Source of the DNA: VAZQ01 sp035693615
GTDB lineage: Bacteria > Pseudomonadota > Alphaproteobacteria > Rhizobiales > Xanthobacteraceae
Assembly: GCA_035693615.1 (NCBI GenBank)
Contig: DASSGH010000018.1
Span: forward strand, 16,261-80,260
Direction of reading: 5' to 3'
Length of the DNA: 64,000 nucleotides
The notes beneath the pieces were generated by a model. The model had not been told where the DNA came from, did no database searches, and was given only the letters and a program-made list of their open reading frames with translations. Made by a program: the position numbers and the translations under genes. Below are positions 52,585 to 59,897 of the stretch, in pieces (position 1 is the stretch's first letter; each line of letters starts with the position of its first letter).

Positions 52585-53025
52585 CTGGCCAGAATTTTAT
52601 TTGAGCTGCGCCATCTTCTCGACCGCTTCGGCGGGCCGGTTGAGGGCGGCTATCGCATCGCCACCTTCTACGGCGGGATCACGCCGTATGCGGCGATCCA
52701 GGCGCAGAGCTTCCACACGCCGGGCTATAGCGAGACCGACCTCACCGCCGGCGGCTTTGCGCTCGGGTACAACGCGCGCAACGCCAGCGATACGCGCAGT
52801 GAATTGGGCGCGCGCTTTGACCGGCTCTTACTGCTCAACCCCGAGGCGACGCTGACCATGCGCGCGCGCCTCGCCTGGGCGCACGACTGGGTGAGCGACC
52901 CGATGCTGGCTGCTCTCTTCCAGACGCTTCCCGGCGCGAGCTTCGTCGTCAACGGCGCAACGCCGGCGAAGAACTCGGCGAGCCCGCATGGAGCCATCCG
53001 GGCTACGAAGCTAAAAGGCTGCTAG
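52585..53025 (+). pseudogene. Autotransporter beta-domain remnant
   Basis: The plus-strand frame encodes GGYRIATFYGGITPYAAIQAQSF, TDLTAGGFALGYNARNASDTRSELGARFD and AWAHDWVSDPMLAALFQTLPGASFVVNGATPAKNSA, the middle of an autotransporter beta-barrel as found in large rhizobial autotransporters. The passenger part is absent and the match stops at about 52985, where a normal barrel would continue with several more strands. No start codon or ribosome binding site precedes it. It is a fragment left by deletion or rearrangement; its end overlaps the DUF4331 stop by 4 bp. Confidence 0.75.
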
Positions 53026-54035
53026 CTCTTCTTTTGATGCGGGGTGCCGAGGTACGGAAACTCCTTGAGAGTGTCGGTGTGCGGCTTCAAACCGCTGGGC
53101 GGGCATTCGCCCTTGGTCAGGAACGCGAGGCGGTAATCGATCACGTCGTCGGTGAAGACCCGGCCGTTGGGATATTTCGCAGGCTTCGACGGATCGAAAC
53201 TCAGCACGTCGGGTAATGTCCGCTCTTTGTCGATCTCGGCAATCGCCTCTTCGCGCGAGTAATTTCCCGTGTGGCCCATCAGATGCACGAATTGATCGAG
53301 CCAGCGCTTGCGATCGTTCACCGGCTCGCTGGCGTTGTATTCCAACTTCGTGTCGTCGGTGTTGAAAAAGCTGCTGACGCTCGGATGGCCGGCGCGATCG
53401 ACGTGCAGCAGCTTGCCATCCTCCCGCACGCTGCATCGGCCCCAGATATGCAATTCGGGCTTCGGATTGAGCTCGCTCGTCGGCAGCTCGACGGCCATCG
53501 AGAAGACGTTGGCTTCGGTATTCGAATCCACGCCGGTCCATGGCGACTTGTCGGTCAGATGAGGCTCGGTGAAATTCCGCTTGCCCCTGATGTCGAACAG
53601 ATTCTTGATGCCGTCGAAATCAAAGAAGAAAGCGTCGCTGCGACTCCCGGCGAAGAATGTGTAGTCGCCCGCCTTGACAAGGTTGGGCTTGGGGCCGAAC
53701 GAGACTTCCGCATCGGCGACGATCTTCTTCCCGACGGCTTCGACCGAGCGCGACTCCGCGCCTTTGGCCAGAAACACATTGAAGGTCTGCTTGCCATTTT
53801 GCGGCTTTGAGAACACGAAACTCAGCGCGAGGTCTGTCAGCAAATCGCCGTCGTTGTCGATGTTGAGCCGGTAAATGGCGTCGGGATGGAGTGCGTCGGC
53901 ATTCGGATTTGCGTTGAGGATGATCACGGTTCTCGACGGATCCGTGTGCGACTGGAACGCGTACAGATCGCACAGGTCGAGTCTTTGGTCGCCCAGCGGT
54001 GGACCGAGGCTCAGTCCGGTGAAATGATTTGACAT
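53022..54035 (-). CDS. DUF4331 protein
   Basis: 337 residues from ATG 54035 behind AAGGAAG. The family pattern is clear: GDQRLDLCDLYAFQSHTDPSRTVIILNANPN, YRLNIDNDGDLLTDLALSFVFS, FFAGSRSDAFFFDFDGIKN, NVFSMAVELPTSEL and the late NGRVFTDDVIDYRLAFLTKG. DUF4331 proteins are Asp-rich and probably bind metal; their activity is unknown. No signal peptide is visible at this start. Confidence 0.92.
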   Translation of the reverse strand: MSNHFTGLSLGPPLGDQRLDLCDLYAFQSHTDPSRTVIILNANPNADALHPDAIYRLNIDNDGDLLTDLALSFVFSKPQNGKQTFNVFLAKGAESRSVEAVGKKIVADAEVSFGPKPNLVKAGDYTFFAGSRSDAFFFDFDGIKNLFDIRGKRNFTEPHLTDKSPWTGVDSNTEANVFSMAVELPTSELNPKPELHIWGRCSVREDGKLLHVDRAGHPSVSSFFNTDDTKLEYNASEPVNDRKRWLDQFVHLMGHTGNYSREEAIAEIDKERTLPDVLSFDPSKPAKYPNGRVFTDDVIDYRLAFLTKGECPPSGLKPHTDTLKEFPYLGTPHQKKS

Positions 54036-54222
54036 TCGTTTGCTTCCTTTCGTAATCGAGGCATTCCAGCCCCCTAAGCGATGATTGTAACGATATCCAA
54101 TCGGCCAGGTTCGGACGGCGAATTCGCCTCCCACGCCCTCCACCCAGGCCGAGACGTGCACGATCCGATACGCATGGTAGGTGTAGCTGGTCCGGATCGC
54201 CGCTCTCGAGCGGTACGCGTTC

Positions 54223-54780
54223 CTAGCCCAACGAGCGCAGGTCAAGGGCCAGCGCGATCCACGAAGCGCCGTTAAAGATGAGCGCGATGCCGACGAACAT
54301 CCCGATCACCCACAGGCCCGACACCGGCCATTGCGCCAGCACGAGGATGCCGAGCAGCAGCGTGATCAGCCCATTGAGCGCGTGCCAGCCCCAGTCCGGC
54401 AGCGAAACCACGAACGGTGTGATCAGCTCGAACAACCCGGCCACCAGGAAGAAGGCTCCCATCAGCAAGGTCAAAACCTCGGCGCTCGCCACCGGGCGCC
54501 ACACGATCAGCGCTCCGACCACGCCGAACAGGACCGCGGCAAGCCAATGGTGATAGAGGCCGGCCCATTTGCCGACCATGATGGCTTGAACCACTTCGAT
54601 GCCGGCCGCGATGACCAGCAGCCAGCCGAAAAACAGCATCGAGACGACCGTGGCTGCGACAGCGCGCACAACCGCCAAAATCCCCAGGAGCAGCAGGCCG
54701 ATGCCGAGAACTAAAAACCAGCCCCAATTGTGGATGATCTCCGCAGGAATTCGGACGTCCAACGCCGTAATTTCCATCAT
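54223..54780 (-). CDS. HdeD-family membrane protein (DUF308)
   Basis: 185 residues with six membrane helices in three DUF308 pairs: WFLVLGIGLLLLGILAVV, SMLFFGWLLVIAAGIEVV, LAAVLFGVVGALIVW, LTLLMGAFFLVAGLFELI, ALNGLITLLLGILVLA and VIGMFVGIALIFNGASWIALA. HdeD in E. coli is linked to acid resistance. The start at 54780 follows GGGGAG at 6 bp; the frame runs on to 54885 without support. Confidence 0.9.
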   Translation of the reverse strand: MMEITALDVRIPAEIIHNWGWFLVLGIGLLLLGILAVVRAVAATVVSMLFFGWLLVIAAGIEVVQAIMVGKWAGLYHHWLAAVLFGVVGALIVWRPVASAEVLTLLMGAFFLVAGLFELITPFVVSLPDWGWHALNGLITLLLGILVLAQWPVSGLWVIGMFVGIALIFNGASWIALALDLRSLG

Positions 54781-54903
54781 TGCGTGCTCCCCTTGCTCTC
54801 GTCGGGCGACCTCGGCGGGTCTTTCGGCCGAACAAGAATGGTTCTCACTTGCGCCAGCGGGAACTGCCAGCGCGCCTGCCTGCAATCTCTGCCGCGCGGC
54901 AAA

Positions 54904-55329
54904 CTAGAACCAGGGCCGAGAACCGGATGAACGGGATGAAGCAAAGCCCCAGAACGAATTTGGTTGCTGTTGAACGGGGCGGGCCTGCCGGGGCGCTGTC
55001 CGTTTCTCCGGCTTCTTGACCTCTTTCTTCGGCTCCTCGGTCGCGCTGGTCTTTGCCACAATCGGGGGCCGCTCGTCGGAGGCACGGCGGAAGGGAAGCG
55101 CTTCCGAGGGGTCCGCAGGGACCCACGGCGCGTCTGCATATTTGACGACGGTCTTGGGCGGCGGCCGATATGCGGCCAGCCCGGCATTCGCGCTCACGGC
55201 GGGCTGCATCAACCAATAGAGGACGAGGAAAAAGCCGGCGTAGGCTGCAATGACAGCTCCAACCGTCACGCCCAAACGGTAATCCCCGTACGAGCCGCTC
55301 GTCGCAAATCGATCCTGATGTGAATGCAT
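54904..55329 (-). CDS. Single-pass membrane protein with Pro/Lys-rich tail
   Basis: 141 residues behind GGGGGGGC. One membrane helix (LGVTVGAVIAAYAGFFLVLYWLM) near residue 19 is followed by a basic, Pro-rich, probably disordered tail (EEPKKEVKKPEKRTAPRQARP). Unknown function. Confidence 0.65.
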   Translation of the reverse strand: MHSHQDRFATSGSYGDYRLGVTVGAVIAAYAGFFLVLYWLMQPAVSANAGLAAYRPPPKTVVKYADAPWVPADPSEALPFRRASDERPPIVAKTSATEEPKKEVKKPEKRTAPRQARPVQQQPNSFWGFASSRSSGSRPWF

Positions 55330-55845
55330 GTACCGCCCCCCCTTCGGCGATTCATTAGTCGCGCCGACCGGCAGAGGGGTTCAATTGCCGCGCGCAAAGA
55401 TGGCCCAAATCGAAGGAGAGGCGGCGTCTCGCCGTGCGAGAAAACGGTGGCGTTGTCCCGCAATGCGGGATCAGCGGCGGCGGTAGCTAAATACGCGCGG
55501 CCGCAGCGGGGTAGCGAAACTCACGGCGGTGGACCGGACGGCGGGCGAGCGCCGCCGCGCGTGGCGCTGCAATACGCGTTGGTTAATTTTGCGGTCGGCC
55601 CGACCTCCCGATTTTGTCCTACCAAATTTGAACCAATCGACCGGTGAGAGCGACGAATACTCGGGAGCCATTCCCCGGCGCGAGCGTCGGACACGGGATG
55701 GTAAAATCTGGGGGCACCTTGCACAGCGGGCTGTAACTGCGGTTTGGCGGCGGTAGCGATTTCCTTCGTTGCCGCGCACGCGTTCAGCGACTTTGGGGCC
55801 CGTGCGGCAGGACCTTCCACGACGTGTCATTTGGGGAGAGTGCCC
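55330..55845. other. Intergenic region between divergent genes, nothing recognised
   Basis: About 516 bp. It should hold promoters for the flanking genes. Short open frames exist on both strands but lack start signals and have shadow-like composition. Confidence 0.4.
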
Positions 55846-57045
55846 GTGAGTGGATCGCAATACGACCACAGGGCGGCAGTGACGGGGGCCAAACTCGCTC
55901 CAGCGAACACATGGATGGCTGCAAGGGCTTGCGTGGCCTTCCATTGGTTGAAAGTTTCCGGACTGCTGATCACGCTCATCATCGCCAGCGCCGCATGGAG
56001 TGAGGCGCAGGCCCGTTCTCCCCGCAAGGAGGCGCCCAAGCGCGTCATTCACGGCCCCAACTATCGCCCGCCCTACGCGGCTATTGTGGTCGACGACAAA
56101 TCAGGCTTCGTGCTGCATGAGGTCAGCGTCGACGAACTGCGCCATCCCGCGTCGCTGACCAAGATCATGACGCTTTACTTGCTGTTCGAGCAACTCGAGG
56201 ACGGCAAGCTCAACCTCGACACGCCGCTGCCGGTCTCGAGCCGCGCCGCGATGCAGAACCCGACGAAGCTCGGCCTCAAGGCCAATCAGACCATCAAGGT
56301 CGAGGATGCGATCAAGGGGCTCGTGACCAGATCCGCAAACGACGCCGCCGTCGTCATCGCCGAAGCGATCGGCGCCAGCGAGGAGGAGTTCGCCAAGCTC
56401 ATGACCTTGAAAGCAAGGGCGCTTGGCATGACGAGCACGACCTATGTCAATGCCTCGGGCCTGCCTGCCGACGAGCAAATAACGACCGCACGCGACCAGG
56501 CCATTCTGGGCCGTGCGATTCAACATCGCTTTCCCGACTACTATCAATATTTTGCAACGCCGAGCTTTCACTATAAGGGCGCCGAGATACGCAATCACAA
56601 CGCGCTGCTTGGTCAGGTGAAGGGCGTCGATGGAATCAAGACCGGTTATACGGAGGCTTCCGGTTACAATCTGGTGTCGTCGGTCCGCCGTGATGAGAGA
56701 CACATCGTCGCGGTGGTCCTCGGCGGCACGTCAAATGCGGCGCGCGATGCCCGCATGCGGCAACTGATCGAAGATCACATTTTGCTCGCTTCGCCGCAGC
56801 GCACGGTCCCGGTCGTCGTCGAGCATCACGGCGAGCGCATGGCGGACGGCGGATGGTCGCTCTATCTTGCCGCGCAGAAGCTCGAGGATGCTCGCTGGCG
56901 CTACCAGTCGCCCTCGCGCATCGCCCGCTTCTACGGCCGACTCGGCTGGAAGAGCGCCGATATGGAAATTCGTCTGGTCGGCGACGTCAGCAGCCGACAC
57001 TTCACCAGCTGGTCCGTGGCGGGCCGCGCCAGCGAGCCGTTCTGA
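55846..57045 (+). CDS. D-alanyl-D-alanine carboxypeptidase (S11, PBP5/6-like)
   Basis: 399 residues. GTG 55846 is chosen because GGGGAGAG lies six bases ahead; an upstream frame to 55744 exists. A signal peptide (about 30-55, ending EAQA) leads to the catalytic domain with the three penicillin-binding motifs: S103-L-T-K106, S163-A-N165 and K265-T-G267. It would remove the terminal D-Ala from stem peptides in the periplasm. The C-terminal ~100 residues differ from classic PBP5 and include a domain ending SVAGRASEPF, perhaps SPOR-like. The gene is upstream of a convergent small exported protein. Confidence 0.95.
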   Translation: MSGSQYDHRAAVTGAKLAPANTWMAARACVAFHWLKVSGLLITLIIASAAWSEAQARSPRKEAPKRVIHGPNYRPPYAAIVVDDKSGFVLHEVSVDELRHPASLTKIMTLYLLFEQLEDGKLNLDTPLPVSSRAAMQNPTKLGLKANQTIKVEDAIKGLVTRSANDAAVVIAEAIGASEEEFAKLMTLKARALGMTSTTYVNASGLPADEQITTARDQAILGRAIQHRFPDYYQYFATPSFHYKGAEIRNHNALLGQVKGVDGIKTGYTEASGYNLVSSVRRDERHIVAVVLGGTSNAARDARMRQLIEDHILLASPQRTVPVVVEHHGERMADGGWSLYLAAQKLEDARWRYQSPSRIARFYGRLGWKSADMEIRLVGDVSSRHFTSWSVAGRASEPF

Positions 57046-57085
57046 GCAACCTCAAAGCGCCAATCTGCGCGTCTCGTCGCGTTTG

Positions 57086-57427
57086 CTAGTTCGGCGGCGC
57101 GCCACAAAGCTCGACGAGATAATTGACAAGGCCACCTTGCACCGGCCCTTTTTGCAAATCCGGACGGCCAGCGACGAAGGCGCGGACGTTTCTGGCAAGT
57201 TGCTCGCTCGACAGCCGGTTGCTTGCAAGACACCGCGAATAGTGCCGAGCGGCAGAGGCGGTATTCGGGCTCGCGATGCTGACGAGCGAGTCGTAAGCCC
57301 CCGCGATGTAGATGGCTTGTTCGGCCTCGCTCAGCCGGTCCCATTGCGGATAACTGTAGTAGACCTGGGCATGCGCTTGCCCAACCAACAAAGCTGACAA
57401 AAGCACGGCAATCATCACTGATTTCAT
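57086..57427 (-). CDS. Small exported protein, Rap1a/Tai-like
   Basis: 113 residues from ATG 57427 behind GGGAGAG. A Sec signal ends at AHAQV. The helical mature part (LSEAEQAIYIAGAYDSLVSIA, RHYSRCLASNRLSSEQLARNVRAFVAGRP, NYLVELCG) with two cysteines resembles the Rap1a/Tai family of periplasmic immunity-like proteins. No toxin gene is adjacent, so a role is not implied. Confidence 0.65.
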   Translation of the reverse strand: MKSVMIAVLLSALLVGQAHAQVYYSYPQWDRLSEAEQAIYIAGAYDSLVSIASPNTASAARHYSRCLASNRLSSEQLARNVRAFVAGRPDLQKGPVQGGLVNYLVELCGAPPN

Positions 57428-57634
57428 CGGCGCTCTCCCGCGGCGCAGCGTATCACAAAGTGCGGCCGTCATCGTCGCGGACCGCCTTAATCGACGTGCA
57501 GAAAGGGACCAGCCGGCTGAGATGGATTTCTGGTCGTTACCAACGGAACAGCCGCCCGCGCGTTGCGTTGCCTCAGGCGCGGGTCCCGGCAAGTTCAGCT
57601 CTGGCGGGGGAACAACAGCCCGAGGAGTTCGACG

Positions 57635-57850
57635 ATGAGAAAGGCTTTAGGCATCGCGGTGATTGCCATATCGCTGACAAGCGGCGCGACCGTCGCGCTT
57701 GCCCAATCCAGTCGGAATCTAATGGATGTTACCGGCACGGAGGCGAACCGTGCCAGGACCCAGTACGGCCCTTATACGCCTGGGGTTCGCTCCTATGCGT
57801 ATGCGCCGCGCCTGCACCGACGATGGCACTGGTCCCACCGGCACCGCTGA
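57635..57850 (+). CDS. Small exported His/Arg-rich protein
   Basis: 71 residues behind GAGGAG. A signal peptide (KALGIAVIAISLTSGATVALAQ) is followed by a short mature part with an Asn/Tyr/Arg/His-rich end (YAYAPRLHRRWHWSHRHR). Unknown function; the His-rich tail might bind metal. Confidence 0.6.
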   Translation: MRKALGIAVIAISLTSGATVALAQSSRNLMDVTGTEANRARTQYGPYTPGVRSYAYAPRLHRRWHWSHRHR

Positions 57851-57908
57851 TTCAACCCGCCGCACACGGGCCGACGAAGCTAGTGCCCATTGGCGCCGCC
57901 CGATCTCG

Positions 57909-58481
57909 CTATTGGCAGAAGTCCCAATAGCCGCGGGTGCGCGCGGAATTCGACCAGTACCAGCAAAGGTCCACCGACGGCGACATCGGCACAGTGTTGG
58001 CGGCAACGACGCTGCCAAGCACGACGCCGTCGAAGCGGCTACCGTAGTAAGGCTGCTGAACCCACGGCCTGACCGGTCTCGCGACTTCGAGCGAATTCGT
58101 CGCCACGGCCGTCCGCTTGGGGGTCGCCACATGAGTCCTTCGGGTTGCCACGGCAACTTGGGCCTTCTTGGCTGGGACGGCGACGTGGGCCTTCCGGGCC
58201 TCGACGGCTCGAGGTCGAACCGCAACCTGACGGGTCCTGACTGCCACACGCCGATGTGCGCTTGCGACGCCATGAGCTCTAACAGCGACGCCGCGATGGC
58301 GAACCGCGAAGCGGCGGGTTGCGGTGCGACTTCTGCGTAGTGCGACCGTCTCGGCGATCGCCGGCGTCTGCAAGGCTGGCTGCACACCGGATGCCGGAAC
58401 CGCCATTGCGGTAGTGTCTTGCTGGAGAAGGGAAACGACTCCCAATGCCAGCAGTGCGGCTGCGATTAGAGCTTTGGACAC
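57909..58481 (-). CDS. Exported Val/Ala/Arg-rich repeat protein
   Basis: 190 residues from GTG 58481 behind AGGAGGA. A hydrophobic signal (KALIAAALLALGVVSLLQ) precedes a long low-complexity stretch of short VAVR/VAVP/RxHVA repeats, and the end is ordered with one pair of cysteines (SVDLCWYWSNSARTRGYWDFCQ). The CWYWS...YWDFC end resembles a family of small exported proteins in Bradyrhizobium relatives. A 9-bp inverted repeat lies upstream. Confidence 0.65.
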   Translation of the reverse strand: MSKALIAAALLALGVVSLLQQDTTAMAVPASGVQPALQTPAIAETVALRRSRTATRRFAVRHRGVAVRAHGVASAHRRVAVRTRQVAVRPRAVEARKAHVAVPAKKAQVAVATRRTHVATPKRTAVATNSLEVARPVRPWVQQPYYGSRFDGVVLGSVVAANTVPMSPSVDLCWYWSNSARTRGYWDFCQ

Positions 58482-58579
58482 TCTCGATCCTCCTCTTTTG
58501 CCGAGCGATTGAAGCAAGGCCGGATCGGCGAGTTTGAATGTGGCGGCCAAGCCATCAACTCGATCAAGATTGTCTCAAG

Positions 58580-58605
58580 GCATTCAAGGTTGCACGCTTG
58601 AATGC
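58580..58605. promoter_or_regulatory. 9-bp inverted repeat upstream of the exported repeat protein
   Basis: gcattcaag (58580-58588) and cttgaatgc (58597-58605) are exact inverse complements with an 8-base spacer, about 100 bp upstream of the minus-strand GTG. It may be an operator or an RNA hairpin in the leader. Confidence 0.45.
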
Positions 58606-58809
58606 TCTCACTTTAGCACGGGCAATGAAAGGGTAGCATACGGCGGCCGGGCGGAAGACGGCTGCGCCGCACGATTTCGGGCGCAGATATGCGGCTGTGG
58701 GCCGCAAGCATAAGTCCAATCAGCCGATGGCCGCGGCTTGGCGCAACGTGCCCATATCCTGGACACGCCGGCGAAGGCCCCCGCTGCTGCCCATCTTGCA
58801 TGATGACAG

Positions 58810-58831
58810 CGCGGCGCTGATCAGCGCCGCG
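58810..58831. terminator. 22-bp perfect palindrome near the end of the frameshifted gene
   Basis: Bases 58810-58820 (cgcggcgctga) and 58821-58831 (tcagcgccgcg) form an exact palindrome without spacer. It lies about 47 bp past the minus-strand stop at 58878 and could act as terminator or as a binding site. Confidence 0.45.
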
Positions 58832-58877
58832 ACACGGGTCGCGACTTAGGCCTTGCGACGCGACGCGCGCAGCGGAG

Positions 58878-59266
58878 TCAGCGCTGGCGAGTGAGTCTTG
58901 CGCACACGGAGCGCGGAGAAGCGCCGGCTTCGCTGTAGCAATAGTCGAGCGTGTTCTGATCGACGAGATTGAAGATATACGTTCCTTCCTCGTCCGATCC
59001 CATCATCAACTTGCCGTCCGGCGTGAAAGCGCCCCACAACGGCTCTTCCTCGTCGCCGCTCGGATTGGAGCGCTTCAACCGGCCGACAAATGTATTGCCC
59101 TGTTGTTCGGCTATGACCAGCGTCGCGAGCCCGCCGCGCCGCCCTTCAACCTTGGCGATTCGGTCCCTCTGGCGGCCCACGTGCCAACAAGGGACACCGA
59201 CTCCGCGCCGAAGACCGGCGTGAAAGCGAGAATGGCGAACGTCGCTGCATAGAAAAAAGCCTTCAT
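58878..59266 (-). pseudogene. Small exported protein gene with a 1-nt frameshift
   Basis: Translation starts at 59266 behind GGAGG as a signal peptide (MKAFFYAATFAILAFTPVFGAE) and then SLVGTW. The frame then shifts: the other frame continues RQRDRIAKVEGRRGGLATLVIAEQQGNTFVGRLKRSNP and so on to the stop at 58878. Adding one G in the GGG run near 59175 joins them into a 129-residue protein of lipocalin-like small-beta character (GTWxGxxRI, LVIAEQQGNTFVG, GTYIFNLVDQNTLDYCYSE). It may be a sequencing error or a decayed gene. Confidence 0.7.
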
Positions 59267-59700
59267 GTCGAACCTCCGTGCCTCCCGACTCTTTAAAGAG
59301 TCGCGCGGCAGATGCAAGCAAGACGTCACCTCACCCGCCCGCACGCGAAGAGCGACGCAGGGAGAGATCGGGTGTCGATCACCCAGCGGCGCGGCAAATC
59401 TTGGCGACCACCTGCAGGCGTCCACCGTCCCGCGTACATTGCCAGCCGGCTTATCCGCAAGACGTTCATCAGCACAATGTAAAAGGTGGCGGCTGATCCC
59501 GATCCCATCGGACGCCGTGGCCGTCCACGTCCTACTCTTTATAAGATTCCTATAACGACGCGGCCCGATGCCCCTCGAATTCATATGTGCTCGGTGACAG
59601 GTAATCGCCACCTGGACGGCAAAGCGTCCATCGCGCTTTGACCGGCGTCCAAAGCGGCGCCAAGGCTGTTCGCCGCATCACCTGTTGCCAGGAGCATCCA
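59267..59700. other. Intergenic region upstream of kdp
   Basis: About 434 bp. It contains the palindrome at 59286-59303 and must contain the kdp promoter. I could not find the KdpE site; kdpDE is not present in the window. Confidence 0.5.
59286..59303. promoter_or_regulatory. 18-bp perfect palindrome upstream of the frameshifted gene
   Basis: cgactctttaaagagtcg is an exact palindrome 20 bp upstream of the ATG at 59266. It is AT-rich in the centre and well suited for a dimeric regulator, or could be a leader hairpin. Confidence 0.5.
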
Positions 59701-59784
59701 ATGTTGGACATCGCCATGCTGGCCATCGGCCTAGCCTTCTTCGCGCTGTCGGTCGGCTACGTCGTCGCCTGCGACCGTCTCTGA
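59701..59784 (+). CDS. 27-residue membrane peptide preceding kdpF
   Basis: An ORF of 28 codons including stop (MLDIAMLAIGLAFFALSVGY then VVACDRL). It has one hydrophobic helix and lies 10 bp before kdpF. Similar tiny ORFs upstream of kdpF occur in several proteobacteria, as far as I recall. It might be a second small Kdp-associated peptide. A CCAGGAG ribosome binding site is visible at 59689-59695. Confidence 0.65.
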   Translation: MLDIAMLAIGLAFFALSVGYVVACDRL

Positions 59785-59794
59785 GGAGGCTTGC

Positions 59795-59884
59795 ATGATC
59801 TTCGACTATTCGCTCGCCGGCCTCATCACCGTGGGCCTGATGATCTACCTCGTCTACGCGCTGCTCAAGCCCGAGCAGCTGTGA
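59795..59884 (+). CDS. kdpF: KdpF, small subunit of the potassium-transporting ATPase
   Basis: 29 residues: MIFDYSLAGLITVGLMIYLV followed by YALLKPEQL, the KdpF signature with one membrane helix and the conserved ALLKPE end. It stabilises the KdpABC complex. GAGGAG lies just upstream, and kdpA follows after 13 bp. Confidence 0.9.
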   Translation: MIFDYSLAGLITVGLMIYLVYALLKPEQL

Positions 59885-59897
59885 AAGGGTGGCGACC

